A stretch of 64,000 nucleotides of DNA from Curvibacter sp. CHRR-16. Its GTDB lineage: Bacteria; Pseudomonadota; Gammaproteobacteria; Burkholderiales; Burkholderiaceae_C. Shown in pieces: positions 36,200 through 46,626 of the stretch. Where the stretch lies: positions 124,001 to 188,000 of the forward strand of contig NZ_JAHCSH010000001.1 of NCBI RefSeq assembly GCF_018474005.1. The letters run 5' to 3'. Each line of letters starts with the position of its first letter. Position 1 is the stretch's first letter. Below the pieces are notes generated by a model, which was given only the letters and a program-made list of their open reading frames with translations, ran no database searches and had not been told where the DNA came from. The translations under genes and the position numbers were made by a program.

Positions 36200-37333
36200 T
36201 CAGTCGACTTTCCAGTCGCCGTTGACAACCTTGACCATCACGCCCGTGTCGTTGGTGTAGCCCCAGTGGTTGTCCTTGGTCCAGTTCAGCACACCGTGCG
36301 CTACGACCGTGCGGCCCATGGTCTCGAAGGCATCCTTCAAGGCTGCACGGAACTCGGGTGTGCCGGGTTTGCCCTTCTTCAGAGCCAACGGAACCGCCTT
36401 TTCCAGCACCAGTACCACGTCATAGGCGTGGCCAGCGAACTGGTTGTGGGTGCCCGCGCCGTAAGCCTTGTCGTACTTGGCAACAAAGTCCAATGCAGTC
36501 TTCTTAGAGGCATTGCTGTCGGGCAACTGCTCGGGCGCGATCACAGGGCCAGAGACCACGTAGGAGCCTTCTACATCCTTGCCACCGATGCGCATCAGAT
36601 CCTTGGTGGCAGCGGCGTGTGTCTGGTAAATCTTGCCCTTGAAATTGCGCTCGACCACGGCTTTGTGTGGCATGGCAGCGCCGCTGCCAGAGGCAACGAT
36701 CAACATGGCATCGGGGTTGGCTGCCACGAGTTTGAGGGCCTGGGCCGTCACGCTGGTATCTGAGCGGGCAAAGCGCTCTACCGCCACGAGTTTGATGCCA
36801 ACCTTTTCACTTTCGGCGGTGAAAGCCTTGAGCCATTGCTCGCCATAGGCGTCGGTGTAACCCAAGAAACCCACGGTCTTGACGCCCATCTTTTTCATGT
36901 GGTTGACCATGGCGTAGGCCATCACATCATTGGACTGTGGCAGACGAAAAGTCCAAACATCCTTGCCGGGAGGCAGGACAACGGGGGTCAGGGCCAGCTG
37001 GGGTGTTTGGCTTTCCATCGCCACATCGGCAATAGCCACGCCCACGGGGGTGGCGACGGAGCCGACGATCACGTCCACCTTGTCCTCGGTGACGAAGCGC
37101 TTGGCAAGCTTGCTGCCGTTGGTTGGATCGGTGCCGTCATCCAGCACGGTGACCTTGAGCTTCTCGCCAGCAATCGTGCTGGGCCACAGCTTGACCTGAT
37201 TGGCGGCCGGAATGCCCAGGCCGGAGGCCGGGCCGGTCAGCGGCACGACCACGCCGATGGTGATGTCGGCCATTGCACTGGTAGCCAGCAGGGCAATAGC
37301 GGTGCCGACTAGGTTCATCTTGAACAGTTTCAT
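36200..37333 (-). CDS. ABC transporter periplasmic binding protein (Leu/Ile/Val-type)
   Basis: A 377-residue receptor starting MKLFKMNLVGTAIALLATSAMA, a clear signal peptide; AGGAG precedes the ATG. The mature part begins DITIGVVVPLTGPASGLG, the type I periplasmic binding fold, with QTHAAATKDLMRIGG and VSGPVIAPEQLP later. Genes around it point to a hydroxycinnamate or other aromatic acid as ligand. It is cotranscribed with the permease and ATPase genes, with a hairpin in the 70-base gap to livH. Confidence 0.91.
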   Translation of the reverse strand: MKLFKMNLVGTAIALLATSAMADITIGVVVPLTGPASGLGIPAANQVKLWPSTIAGEKLKVTVLDDGTDPTNGSKLAKRFVTEDKVDVIVGSVATPVGVAIADVAMESQTPQLALTPVVLPPGKDVWTFRLPQSNDVMAYAMVNHMKKMGVKTVGFLGYTDAYGEQWLKAFTAESEKVGIKLVAVERFARSDTSVTAQALKLVAANPDAMLIVASGSGAAMPHKAVVERNFKGKIYQTHAAATKDLMRIGGKDVEGSYVVSGPVIAPEQLPDSNASKKTALDFVAKYDKAYGAGTHNQFAGHAYDVVLVLEKAVPLALKKGKPGTPEFRAALKDAFETMGRTVVAHGVLNWTKDNHWGYTNDTGVMVKVVNGDWKVD

Positions 37334-37376
37334 GGTTGTCTCCTCTTTGTTTTCGGGGTGGGAACGGGAACGCACA

Positions 37377-37796
37377 TCAGGTGCACAGTGCCTTGATGTC
37401 TTCGGGTATGGGAATGGCCTTGATGCGGTAGTCCTCGCCAGGCACCTTGACGCAGAAGGCGCGGATCTCGGTGCCTTCGCACAACACTTCGTCACCGCGC
37501 TTGATCACATGGCGGTGCACATAGGTTTTCTCGCGCCACTCTTCCACGGTGGTGTGAACCTGCAACCGTTCGCCATAGGTAGCCGGGCGTTTGAAGGTGG
37601 TGTGGATCTCCAGCAGCGGGTTGCCGATGATGCCGGTGGTCTTGACCAACTCGCGCCAAGGCGGTACGCCACATTGGCGGAAAAAATGGAGGCTGGATGC
37701 GTCCATCCATTTGGAGAAATTGGGGAAGAACACGATGCCGGCAGGGTCGCAATCGCCAAACATCACTTCCACTTCGAATACAACGGTCTTGCTCAT
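37377..37796 (-). CDS. 4-hydroxybenzoyl-CoA thioesterase-like hotdog protein
   Basis: A 139-residue hotdog-fold thioesterase starting MSKTVVFEVEVMFGDCDPAGIVFFPNFSKWMD; this segment carries the catalytic Asp of the 4-hydroxybenzoyl-CoA thioesterase family. In this operon it would release 4-hydroxybenzoate or vanillate from its CoA ester after the thiolase step, handing the product to PobA or a demethylase. That assignment is inference from context; aryl-CoA specificity is not proven by sequence. Confidence 0.85.
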   Translation of the reverse strand: MSKTVVFEVEVMFGDCDPAGIVFFPNFSKWMDASSLHFFRQCGVPPWRELVKTTGIIGNPLLEIHTTFKRPATYGERLQVHTTVEEWREKTYVHRHVIKRGDEVLCEGTEIRAFCVKVPGEDYRIKAIPIPEDIKALCT

Positions 37797-37806
37797 GATT
37801 TTCCTT

Positions 37807-38571
37807 TCAACGCGGGGCCATGCGCAGGGCACCATCCAGACGGATAACCTCACCGTTGAGGTGGCCGTTGGTCACGATGTGCGTGGCTAGCTGCGCGAAC
37901 TCTTGGGGCTTGCCCAGACGCTGCGGGAAGGGGATGCTCGCGGCGAGCGACTGTTGCACCGGTTCGGGCAGCGTCTTCATCAGCGGCGTGGCAAACAGCC
38001 CTGGGGCAATGGTGCAGACGCGGATGCCGTGCTGCGCTAGATCACGCGCCATGGGCAAGGTCATGCCGGCCACACCGGCTTTGGAGGCGCTGTAGGCCTG
38101 TTGACCGACCTGTCCATCAAACGCTGCCACGGATGCGGTCAACACCATGACACCGCGTTCGCCGTCTTCCAGTGCTTCTAGCTTGGCGCTCGCCGCGGCA
38201 AACAGGCGGGCTACGTTGTAGGTGCCGACTAGGTTGACGTTGATGACGCGCACAAAGTCTTCCAGTGGCGCGGCATTGCCGTCCTTGCCGATCACGCGCT
38301 TGGCTGATCCAATGCCCGCGATCTGCATCAGGATGCGGGCCGGTCCGTGCGCGGCTGCCGCTTGGGCGATGGCGGACTGCACACTGTCCGGGCTGGTCAC
38401 GTCGCACTGGATGGCAATGCCGCCAATGTCGGCGGCAACCTGGTTTGCACCGTCGATGTTGACGTCCAAGATGGCGACCTTGGCGCCCAGGCGGGCCAGC
38501 TCACGCGCGGTGGCCTCGCCCAAACCCGATCCGCCGCCGGTCACGAGTGCTGCTTGTCCTTGAATCTGCAT
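37807..38571 (-). CDS. SDR 3-hydroxyacyl-CoA dehydrogenase
   Basis: A 254-residue SDR with cofactor loop TGGGSGLG near residue 11, DVTSPDSVQSAI, and catalytic Ser plus YSASK (VLTASVAAFDGQVGQQAYSASKAG). The sequence is of the type II 3-hydroxyacyl-CoA dehydrogenase (HSD17B10-like) kind. In the pathway it would oxidise the 3-hydroxy-3-aryl-propanoyl-CoA made by the crotonase to the 3-oxo thioester. The gap to the thiolase gene upstream holds repeat copy B. Confidence 0.88.
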   Translation of the reverse strand: MQIQGQAALVTGGGSGLGEATARELARLGAKVAILDVNIDGANQVAADIGGIAIQCDVTSPDSVQSAIAQAAAAHGPARILMQIAGIGSAKRVIGKDGNAAPLEDFVRVINVNLVGTYNVARLFAAASAKLEALEDGERGVMVLTASVAAFDGQVGQQAYSASKAGVAGMTLPMARDLAQHGIRVCTIAPGLFATPLMKTLPEPVQQSLAASIPFPQRLGKPQEFAQLATHIVTNGHLNGEVIRLDGALRMAPR

Positions 38572-38585
38572 GGTGGGTTTCCTTT

Positions 38586-38640
38586 TTGCTATGAATTTGA
38601 TAGCTGCATAAGCAATTCCAGTAAGGGCTGTAGCCTTATT
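38586..38640 (+). repeat. dispersed family repeat, copy B
   Basis: It begins TTGCTATGAATTTGATAGC and continues AAGGGCTGTAGCC, aligning with copy A in argF with several mismatches. It fills the gap between the thiolase and SDR genes within an operon and contains no gene. Confidence 0.65.
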
Positions 38641-38653
38641 GACTCCTGCAGAA

Positions 38654-39931
38654 TCACGTGCCTTGCGGGTTCTCGATTAGCAGCGCAATGCCTTGGCCGC
38701 CGCCCACGCAAGCACTGGAGATGCCCCAGCGGACGTTGGCGCGCTGCATCTCGCGCGCCAGGGTCAGCGTCAGGCGCACACCGGTGCAGGCCAGCGGGTG
38801 GCCCAGTGCGATGGCACCGCCATTCACGTTCAGCTTGGCCAAATCCATACCCAGTTCCTTGCCCACAGCCAGTGTTTGCGCGCCCTGGGCCTCATTGATT
38901 TCGAAGCGACCAATCTGATCGAGCGTCAGGCCAGTGCGCGCCAACAGCAGGCGGATTGCCGGTGCCGGGCCTATGCCCATGATTTCGGGCGGTACACCCA
39001 CGGCTGCGGCCGCGACCACGCGGCCCAGGGGCTTGCGGCCAGTGCCAGGCCCAACGATCTGGTAGCCATGGTTCTTGGCGTAGTCGCCCGAGGCCACCAC
39101 CACAGAAGCCGCAGCGTCAACCAAGGCGGCGCTGTTGCCGCCGGTCTGCACGCCGTCGGGGAAAACGGTCTGCAGCTTGGCCAGCACCTCGGGGGGCGAG
39201 AGGCGCGGGTGCGTATCCTGGGTCACCTCGGTGATCTTGCCCTGCAGCTTGATGCCTCGGGTCTTGTAGCCTTCCAGTTCGAACTTCTCGGTCACCACCG
39301 GCACGATCTCACCGGCATGGAAACCGCTTTGCTGGGCGGCCACGGCCTTGGCGAAGGAGAGGGAGGCAAAGGCGTCCACCTCTTGGCGGGTAATGCCGTA
39401 CTTCTTGGCCAAGTTCTCCGCAGTCTGGATCATGTTGATGCCTGCAGCCGGATCCTTCAGCGCTTCCCACATGTAGTCCTTGAAGCCCACTGGCGCGCCC
39501 AGCTTGAAGCCGGTGCGGTGGTCGAAGGCGGCAATCGGGTTGCGCGTCATGCTTTCGGTGCCCACCACCAGGGCTGCATCGCAGGCACCGCCCTGGATGT
39601 GTTCGCCAGCTTGGCGGAACAGCTCAAAGCCGGTGCCACAGATACGCTGGGCCATGATGGCTGGTACTTCTACTGGCACGCCTGCGTATAAGCCGATGTG
39701 GCGTGGCAGGAAGAACTGGTCAAAATCGCCAGGAGCCATGTTGCCGGTCACCACCGAGCCGATATCCGCACCTGGCACGCCCGACCGCTTGAGCGCTTCA
39801 CGGGCCACCTTGATGCCCAGATCGGTGGGGGATATGTGGCCCAGTGCGCCGCAGTAGTCCACCATGGGAGTGCGCACACCATCGAGCATCCACACGTCAT
39901 TGAATGCGCTGAAAAATCCTTTGGAAGCCAT
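38654..39931 (-). CDS. thiolase (acetyl-CoA acyltransferase)
   Basis: A 425-residue thiolase starting MASKGFFSAFNDVW. The nucleophilic Cys is in MAQRICGTGFELFRQAGEHI near 93, and the C-terminal pair is in NVNGGAIALGHPLACTGVRL and SSACVGGGQGIALLIEN. It would split the 3-oxo-3-aryl-propanoyl-CoA into acetyl-CoA and aryl-CoA. It starts 14 bases after the CoA synthetase gene. The longer frame upstream overlaps that gene and is not used. Confidence 0.92.
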   Translation of the reverse strand: MASKGFFSAFNDVWMLDGVRTPMVDYCGALGHISPTDLGIKVAREALKRSGVPGADIGSVVTGNMAPGDFDQFFLPRHIGLYAGVPVEVPAIMAQRICGTGFELFRQAGEHIQGGACDAALVVGTESMTRNPIAAFDHRTGFKLGAPVGFKDYMWEALKDPAAGINMIQTAENLAKKYGITRQEVDAFASLSFAKAVAAQQSGFHAGEIVPVVTEKFELEGYKTRGIKLQGKITEVTQDTHPRLSPPEVLAKLQTVFPDGVQTGGNSAALVDAAASVVVASGDYAKNHGYQIVGPGTGRKPLGRVVAAAAVGVPPEIMGIGPAPAIRLLLARTGLTLDQIGRFEINEAQGAQTLAVGKELGMDLAKLNVNGGAIALGHPLACTGVRLTLTLAREMQRANVRWGISSACVGGGQGIALLIENPQGT

Positions 39932-39945
39932 GGTTGGGTCCTTTG

Positions 39946-41811
39946 TTACTGGGGGGTCAGGGTGTGGGGCAGACTGCCGTCGTGCAGGGCCTGCACAGTG
40001 GCGGCGCGGTGTGCCAGCACGGCTCTTTGGTTGATCGATCCCTTGTCGGTGATCTCGCCGCGGTCGATGGTGGGTGGCTCTGCCAATAGGCATAGGCGAG
40101 CGATGCGGTTGGCGCTGCCGGTGGCACTGGCGGCCAGCGTGTTCACCAGCTGCTGGAAGTGAGCGAGCACGGCGGGGTGTGTCAGCACCTCTTCGGGTGT
40201 GGCGCTGGCATCCTGACCGGCAGTCTTTCTGCAGGCTGCCAGGTTGGGAAATACCATGGCACCGACCTCGTGCTGGTTCAATCCGGTGATGACGACGTCC
40301 TGAATACACGGCGCTCCGGCGGCAATGATCTTGGCGCGCAGCGGCCCTACGCTCACAAAAGTACCGGTGGCCAGCTTGAAGTCTTCGGCAATGCGGCCAT
40401 CAAAGCGCAAGCCTTGGTGGATGTTGTCTGGGTCAGCCCACTTGAGGGCGTCCCCTGTGCAGAAAAAACCTTCCGCGTCGAAGTGGGCTGCGGTTTCCTG
40501 CGGTGCGCGCCAGTAACCAGGGGTGATATTGGGGCCGCGGTAGCGCACCTCCAGCTTGCCATCGGTGGGCACCAGCTTGAGCTCTAGTCCCGGTGTAGGC
40601 AGGCCCAGGTCGCCGGAGACCACATCAGGGCTGGTCACAAACAGGCCAAAAGGGCTGGACTCGGTCATGCCCAGTCCACTGGCCATGACGATGCGCTCGC
40701 CTATCTCGGCTTGCGCGCTTTCGAATAAGCTGTCCCACACTGGCTGGGCCAGGGAGGCACCAGCGTAGAAGAACATGGTCACGCGGGAGAGGAAATTTTT
40801 GCGCAAAAACGGGTCGGTCTTCATCGCAGCAGCGATGGCTTCAAATCCAGTGGGCACGTTGAAGTACAGCGTGGGTGCCACCTCGCGCAGATTGCGAAGG
40901 GTCTCGCCAATCAGGGCGGGAACCGGTTTGCCCTCGTCGATGTAGAGCGTGCCACCGTTGTACAGCACCATGCCGAAGTTGTGGTTGCCGCCAAAGGTGT
41001 GGTTCCAGGGCAGCCAGTCCACCAGCACCGGTGCTGTCTCGGTCAGCACTGGCATGCTTTGGCGCATCTGCTGCTGGTTGGCGCACCACATGCGCTGGGT
41101 GTTGATGACGGCCTTGGGCAGCTTGGTAGAGCCGCTGGTGAACAAGAATTTGACGATGGTGTCAGGGCCGGTGGCGGCTATGGCACGATCCACGGCATCG
41201 GTGGCTGTGGTGGCGAGCAATTGGGCAAATGGCGTGCTGGCGCGCCCCTCCAGTGAACCGTTCGATAGCACCACATCCACGTCGTTGCCAATGGTGGCCT
41301 GTATGGCCTTGCCATAGCGATCTGGGTCGGCGGCGAACACCAGACCAGGGGTCAAGGTGTTCACCACATGGCGCAGCTTGGAGTAGTCCGTGCTGATGGT
41401 GGAATAGGCGGGCGATGCCGGAGACCATGGCACGCCAGCCAGCATGCAGCCCAAGGTCAGCAGGGCGTGATCCAGGTCGTTTTCGCTGAGGATAAGCACC
41501 GGGCGCTCAGCGCTCAAATTACGCTGTAGCAGATTTTGCGCAATGGCGCGGGCACTGGCCAGCGCTTGGGCATAGCTGATGGTGCGCCAGTCGCCTTTGC
41601 TGCCGTCGGCCAGGTGCACACGCTGGGCCATCCAAGTGCGGTTGGGCGTCGTCGCAGCCCAGTGCAGCAGGCGATCGGTCATGCGCTCGGCATAGGGCTG
41701 CAGGGAGGTTTCGGCGCGCAGGTATTGCACGCCGTCTGCACCTTCGGTGCGGATACCGCGTGTGACACCAAAGCGCAGGCTTCGGTAGGGATGGGATGTG
41801 GTTGTAGTCAT
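39946..41811 (-). CDS. feruloyl-CoA synthetase-type acyl-CoA ligase
   Basis: A 621-residue adenylating enzyme (KFLFTSGSTKLPKAVINTQRMWCANQQQM near 215; MASGLGMTESSPFGLFVTSPDVVSGDLGLPTPG; YRGPNITPGYWRAPQETAAHFDAEGFFCTGDALKWAD). The long N-terminus and the WCANQQQM segment match feruloyl-CoA synthases (Fcs/FerA). It would activate ferulate, p-coumarate or caffeate with ATP and CoA. GAGGAG precedes the ATG. The C-terminal lysine domain is shorter than in classical ligases, as usual for this group. Confidence 0.9.
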   Translation of the reverse strand: MTTTTSHPYRSLRFGVTRGIRTEGADGVQYLRAETSLQPYAERMTDRLLHWAATTPNRTWMAQRVHLADGSKGDWRTISYAQALASARAIAQNLLQRNLSAERPVLILSENDLDHALLTLGCMLAGVPWSPASPAYSTISTDYSKLRHVVNTLTPGLVFAADPDRYGKAIQATIGNDVDVVLSNGSLEGRASTPFAQLLATTATDAVDRAIAATGPDTIVKFLFTSGSTKLPKAVINTQRMWCANQQQMRQSMPVLTETAPVLVDWLPWNHTFGGNHNFGMVLYNGGTLYIDEGKPVPALIGETLRNLREVAPTLYFNVPTGFEAIAAAMKTDPFLRKNFLSRVTMFFYAGASLAQPVWDSLFESAQAEIGERIVMASGLGMTESSPFGLFVTSPDVVSGDLGLPTPGLELKLVPTDGKLEVRYRGPNITPGYWRAPQETAAHFDAEGFFCTGDALKWADPDNIHQGLRFDGRIAEDFKLATGTFVSVGPLRAKIIAAGAPCIQDVVITGLNQHEVGAMVFPNLAACRKTAGQDASATPEEVLTHPAVLAHFQQLVNTLAASATGSANRIARLCLLAEPPTIDRGEITDKGSINQRAVLAHRAATVQALHDGSLPHTLTPQ

Positions 41812-41836
41812 TGTCTTGTCTCCTCGGGTCGGGCCT

Positions 41837-42619
41837 TCAGGCCTTCTTGACCTTGGCGGCTTTGCCTTCTAGGAATGCCTTAACGCGGGCCTTGGCTTCG
41901 GGGGCGCTCTGGGCAATGGAGGACACCAGCGCCTCGGTTATGAAACCTTGGTCGGCCGGTTGCTCCGCGATGCGTGGCAGCACATGCATCAGCGCATAGT
42001 TGGTCATGGGGGTATTGCGGGCAATCGCCTGGGCCAGCTCTAAGGCTTTGGCAAATGATTCGCCGGCAGGCACCACGTACTGGGAGAGGCCGATTCGTTC
42101 ACCCTCCTCGGCGTTGTAAACGCGGCCGGTGAACATCATGTCGGCCATGCGTGCGGTACCAATCAGGCGTGGAATGCGCACCGAACCGCCACCGCCCACG
42201 AAGATGCCGCGCGTGCCTTCGGGTAAAGCGTAGAAGGTGGAGGCATCGGCCACGCGGATGTGGCAGGCGCTGGCCAGTTCCAGTCCACCGCCAACGACAG
42301 CGCCATGCAGGGCCGCAACGACGGGTACGGGGCCATATTGCACGCGCTCCAGCGCCTGGTGCCACATGCGGGAATGCAAGATGCCTTCACTGGCGTCACG
42401 CTCGGAGAGCTCGGACAGATCCAGTCCTGCACAGAAGTGCTCGCCCTCGCCACTAATGACGGCGGCACGCACCGTGGCAGGAAGGTGGTCGAAGATGTCA
42501 CGGATGGCCAAAATCAGGCCGTCGTTGATGGCGTTGCGCTTTTTGGGGCGCGTGAGGTGGATGACGGCGATCTCCTGACTGTCGCCGCAGAGATCTAGGT
42601 GGATGTCTTTGTTGCTCAT
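41837..42619 (-). CDS. enoyl-CoA hydratase / hydroxycinnamoyl-CoA hydratase-lyase-like crotonase
   Basis: A 260-residue crotonase starting MSNKDIHLDLCGDSQ. The oxyanion-hole segments are GEHFCAGLDLSEL and AALHGAVVGGGLELASACHIRVA, with catalytic-type Glu in GGGLELA and YALPEGTRGIF. It could either hydrate the cinnamoyl-CoA for beta-oxidation or hydrate and cleave it to the aldehyde, as in Ech/FerB. The SDR, thiolase and thioesterase genes and absence of a vanillin dehydrogenase favour hydration. It is the first gene of the operon. Confidence 0.85.
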   Translation of the reverse strand: MSNKDIHLDLCGDSQEIAVIHLTRPKKRNAINDGLILAIRDIFDHLPATVRAAVISGEGEHFCAGLDLSELSERDASEGILHSRMWHQALERVQYGPVPVVAALHGAVVGGGLELASACHIRVADASTFYALPEGTRGIFVGGGGSVRIPRLIGTARMADMMFTGRVYNAEEGERIGLSQYVVPAGESFAKALELAQAIARNTPMTNYALMHVLPRIAEQPADQGFITEALVSSIAQSAPEAKARVKAFLEGKAAKVKKA

Positions 42620-42648
42620 GTTTGATGCCCTTTTGTTTGATGGAATTA

Positions 42649-42660
42649 TGGTTATAACCA
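42649..42660. promoter_or_regulatory. candidate MarR operator in front of the hydroxycinnamate operon
   Basis: TGGTTATAACCA is a perfect 12-base palindrome 30 bases upstream of the crotonase ATG, with a further TTGGTTATTGG half-site beside it. Position and length suit a MarR dimer encoded at the other end of the operon; it could overlap the promoter. Confidence 0.5.
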
Positions 42661-42714
42661 ATAACCAATTCAATGGCCGTGAGCGCCAATTTCACTAGTG
42701 CTTTCCCCTAGGCT

Positions 42715-43641
42715 TTAGTAAGCCGGCGTCCGCTGGGCTAACTGCTGTCTGAATGTGCGGGGCGACACGCCTGTGGCGCGGCTGAAAACCCGGCTGAAAT
42801 GGGACTGATCGCTAAACCCTAATGCATCGGCAATGCTGGCTATGCGCAGGTTGGTGTAGGCCAGTTGGCGGCGTGCTTCCCGCACCAATCGCGCGTTGAT
42901 CAGTGCAGATGCAGGCGATCCGGTGGCAGCACGTACTAAGCGGTTGAAGTGGGTGGGTGAAATCGACAAACTGCGCGCGTACTGTGCAACGCCCCAGTGT
43001 TCAAGGTAATGTGCATCGAGCAAGGCTTCGAAGCGTTGTAGTACATGCGTTCGGTCTTGTGCTGTGCTGCCTTGCTCCGATGGAAATAACTGGCGAGCCG
43101 TTAAGCCCAGCAAAGTTGAGCACAAACCGCGCAGCACTAAAGCGCGGGATCTTTCTAGCCCATTGAACTCATGCCAGATGGTTTCACTGATCTGCAGCGC
43201 CTGTGGGGGCGCATCGCAGACAGCGCCGTGACCCAGCGCGTAGCGCACATCGGCAGCTTCAACCAAGATCAGATCCAGCATCTCATCAGCCAGTGTGATG
43301 ACATAACCCTCGGTTGCCGGTGTAAAGCGAAAGGCATGGACACTGCCTGCAGGCACGTTGATCAGTGTGTTGGCTGCAAAGGGGGTGTGCTCGCCTTCCA
43401 GTTGAACGACTCCTGAACCTTGGTGCACCACCATGATTTGGTGCAAACGGTCATGCCTATGGGGTGCCAGCTCCCAGTCATGCAATGACGAACGGATGGC
43501 AATCGTCTCGCAGTGCATCACATCGGGTAGCTGGGTGGATTCGCCGAACAAACCATGGGACAAAAGAACGCCCTGATTGCTGGCTTGTTTTGAAGCGCTT
43601 GGCATGTTCGATATAGACAAGTTTTGGTTGGATTGTGACAT
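42715..43641 (-). CDS. pobR: AraC-family activator of pobA (PobR-like)
   Basis: A 308-residue regulator with a cupin-like sensor (about 45-135; LAPHRHDRLHQIMVVHQGSG) and C-terminal AraC helix-turn-helix pair (GVAQYARSLSISPTHFNRLVRAATG and RIASIADALGFSDQSHFSRVFSRATG). It is divergent from pobA with a 60-base gap, the usual arrangement for the AraC-type PobR that activates pobA in response to 4-hydroxybenzoate. GACAT-N5-ATGTC at 43637-43651, at its start codon, may be a binding or autoregulatory site. Confidence 0.85.
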   Translation of the reverse strand: MSQSNQNLSISNMPSASKQASNQGVLLSHGLFGESTQLPDVMHCETIAIRSSLHDWELAPHRHDRLHQIMVVHQGSGVVQLEGEHTPFAANTLINVPAGSVHAFRFTPATEGYVITLADEMLDLILVEAADVRYALGHGAVCDAPPQALQISETIWHEFNGLERSRALVLRGLCSTLLGLTARQLFPSEQGSTAQDRTHVLQRFEALLDAHYLEHWGVAQYARSLSISPTHFNRLVRAATGSPASALINARLVREARRQLAYTNLRIASIADALGFSDQSHFSRVFSRATGVSPRTFRQQLAQRTPAY

Positions 43642-43647
43642 TGATGA

Positions 43648-44877
<1,230 letters not shown>

Positions 44878-44879
44878 TA

Positions 44880-45725
44880 TCAGATTTCCAGGTTGTCTAT
44901 CAAGCGGGTAGTGCCCAAGCGGGCCGCTGCCAGCACCACAGCATGACCCACTACGGCATCGGTGTCGGTGATGGCTTGCAAGTCGCTGCGGCGGCGAATG
45001 TGCACGTAGTCGGGTTTCCAACCGTAGTCGCTGAGTGTCTTCATGGATTGGGCTTCTAGTGCTGCAATGTCGGCCACGCTGCTGCGACCTGCCTGCACCT
45101 CTTGCACCACGTGGTGCAGGGTTTGGCTCAGTAGCACAGCGCGTTGGCGTTCGTCCGGGCTTAGGTAGCCGTTGCGGCTGGACAGGGCCAAGCCATCGGC
45201 TGCGCGCTGGGTTTCACCGCCCACGATGTGCACGGGCAGGGCGAATTGCTGCACCATGTTGCGGATGACCATGAGCTGCTGGTAGTCCTTTTTGCCAAAC
45301 ACGGCCGTGCGCGCTTGGGTGGCGGCCAGCAGTTTGAGCACCACGGTGCACACGCCGCCAAAGAAGCCGGGGCGGAAATGCCCTTCCAAAATAGTGGCCA
45401 GTGCATCGGGTGGCTGCACACGGAAAGTCTGCGCAACCGGGTAGAGCTCGGCCTCGGACGGCGCAAACACGATGTCGCAGCCAGCCTCCTGCAGTTGCTT
45501 GCAGTCAGCTTCTAGCGTGCGGGGGTAGGTGTCAAAGTCCTCGTGTGGGGCAAATTGCAGGCGGTTCACGAAGATAGTGGCCACGGTCACATCGCCCAGC
45601 GGTTTGGCTTGGCGTACCAAGGCAATATGGCCTGCGTGCAAATTGCCCATGGTGGGCACTACGGCAGGGTGGCGATAGGCATCGAGTGCACTGCGCAACT
45701 CGGCCAGGGTGTGAATGACTTGCAT
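44880..45725 (-). CDS. panC: pantothenate synthetase
   Basis: A 281-residue enzyme starting MQVIHTLAELRSALDAYR; a TTG five codons upstream overlaps panB and is less likely. ATP-site motifs PTMGNLHAGHIALVRQAK (HxGH class) and FGKKDYQQLMVIRNM are intact, as is SSRNGYLSPDER. It joins pantoate and beta-alanine in the last step to pantothenate. It follows panB by eight bases. Confidence 0.95.
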   Translation of the reverse strand: MQVIHTLAELRSALDAYRHPAVVPTMGNLHAGHIALVRQAKPLGDVTVATIFVNRLQFAPHEDFDTYPRTLEADCKQLQEAGCDIVFAPSEAELYPVAQTFRVQPPDALATILEGHFRPGFFGGVCTVVLKLLAATQARTAVFGKKDYQQLMVIRNMVQQFALPVHIVGGETQRAADGLALSSRNGYLSPDERQRAVLLSQTLHHVVQEVQAGRSSVADIAALEAQSMKTLSDYGWKPDYVHIRRRSDLQAITDTDAVVGHAVVLAAARLGTTRLIDNLEI

Positions 45726-45733
45726 GAACTGTT

Positions 45734-46615
45734 TTACCAAGCGTGCTGGGTTTCGTCGGGAAAGCTGCCGCTTTTGACCGCCGCCACATAGGCGGCGAAA
45801 GCGCCCCGGATGCTATCGGACTCGGCCATGAAATTGCGCACAAATTTAGGGGTCTTGCCCAAATTCACGCCCAGCATGTCGTGCATCACGAGCACTTGGC
45901 CTGCGGTGCCTTTGCCAGCGCCAATGCCGATGGTGGCGCAATGTGGCAATTCGTGCGTCAGGCTGGTGGCCAAGGCGGCGGGCACCATTTCCAGCACCAC
46001 CATGGTGGCACCTGCATCTTGCAGGGCCAGCGCGTGTTGGCGCAGCTGTTGGGCATCGGCATCGTTGCGGCCTTGCACGCGATAGCCGCCCAGCGAGTGG
46101 ACAGTTTGCGGTGTCAGGCCCAAGTGGGCGCACACGGGTATGCCACGCTCGACCAAAAAATGCACCACGTCGGTAGTCCAGCCACCGCCCTCTAGCTTGA
46201 CCATGTGGGCACCCGCCCGCATGAGGGCGTTGGCGCTGCGAATGGCTTGTTCTTTGCTCTCTTGGTAGCTGCCAAAAGGCAAGTCTGCCACCAGCCAAGC
46301 CGTGCCTTGGGCGCGGCGCAGACCTCGGGCCACACTCTCAGTGTGGTAGGCCATGTCTTCCAGCGTCACGCCCACGGTGGCGTGGCGGCCTTGGCAGACC
46401 ATGCCCAGTGAGTCCCCCACCAAGATGGTTTCCACGCCGGCTGCGTCGGCTACGGCGGCAAAGGTGGCGTCGTAAGCGGTGAGCATGGTGATTTTCTCGC
46501 CCCGCTGGTGCATCTCTTGCAGGCGCGGCAGGCTGATGGGCTTGCGCGTGGCAGGGGTGCTGGCTGGCGGCAGCGTGCCGTAGGGGGTGGCAGAGGTAGT
46601 GCTCAAAGCGGTCAT
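45734..46615 (-). CDS. panB: 3-methyl-2-oxobutanoate hydroxymethyltransferase
   Basis: A 293-residue enzyme with [33 protein letters not shown] (metal-binding Asp), [17 protein letters not shown] and [22 protein letters not shown]. It transfers a one-carbon unit from methylene-tetrahydrofolate to ketoisovalerate in pantothenate synthesis. The N-terminal 26 residues are Ser/Thr/Pro-rich and precede the conserved domain. It lies between scpA and panC on one strand. Confidence 0.95.
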   Translation of the reverse strand: MTALSTTSATPYGTLPPASTPATRKPISLPRLQEMHQRGEKITMLTAYDATFAAVADAAGVETILVGDSLGMVCQGRHATVGVTLEDMAYHTESVARGLRRAQGTAWLVADLPFGSYQESKEQAIRSANALMRAGAHMVKLEGGGWTTDVVHFLVERGIPVCAHLGLTPQTVHSLGGYRVQGRNDADAQQLRQHALALQDAGATMVVLEMVPAALATSLTHELPHCATIGIGAGKGTAGQVLVMHDMLGVNLGKTPKFVRNFMAESDSIRGAFAAYVAAVKSGSFPDETQHAW

Positions 46616-46626
46616 AAGGGGTCTCC

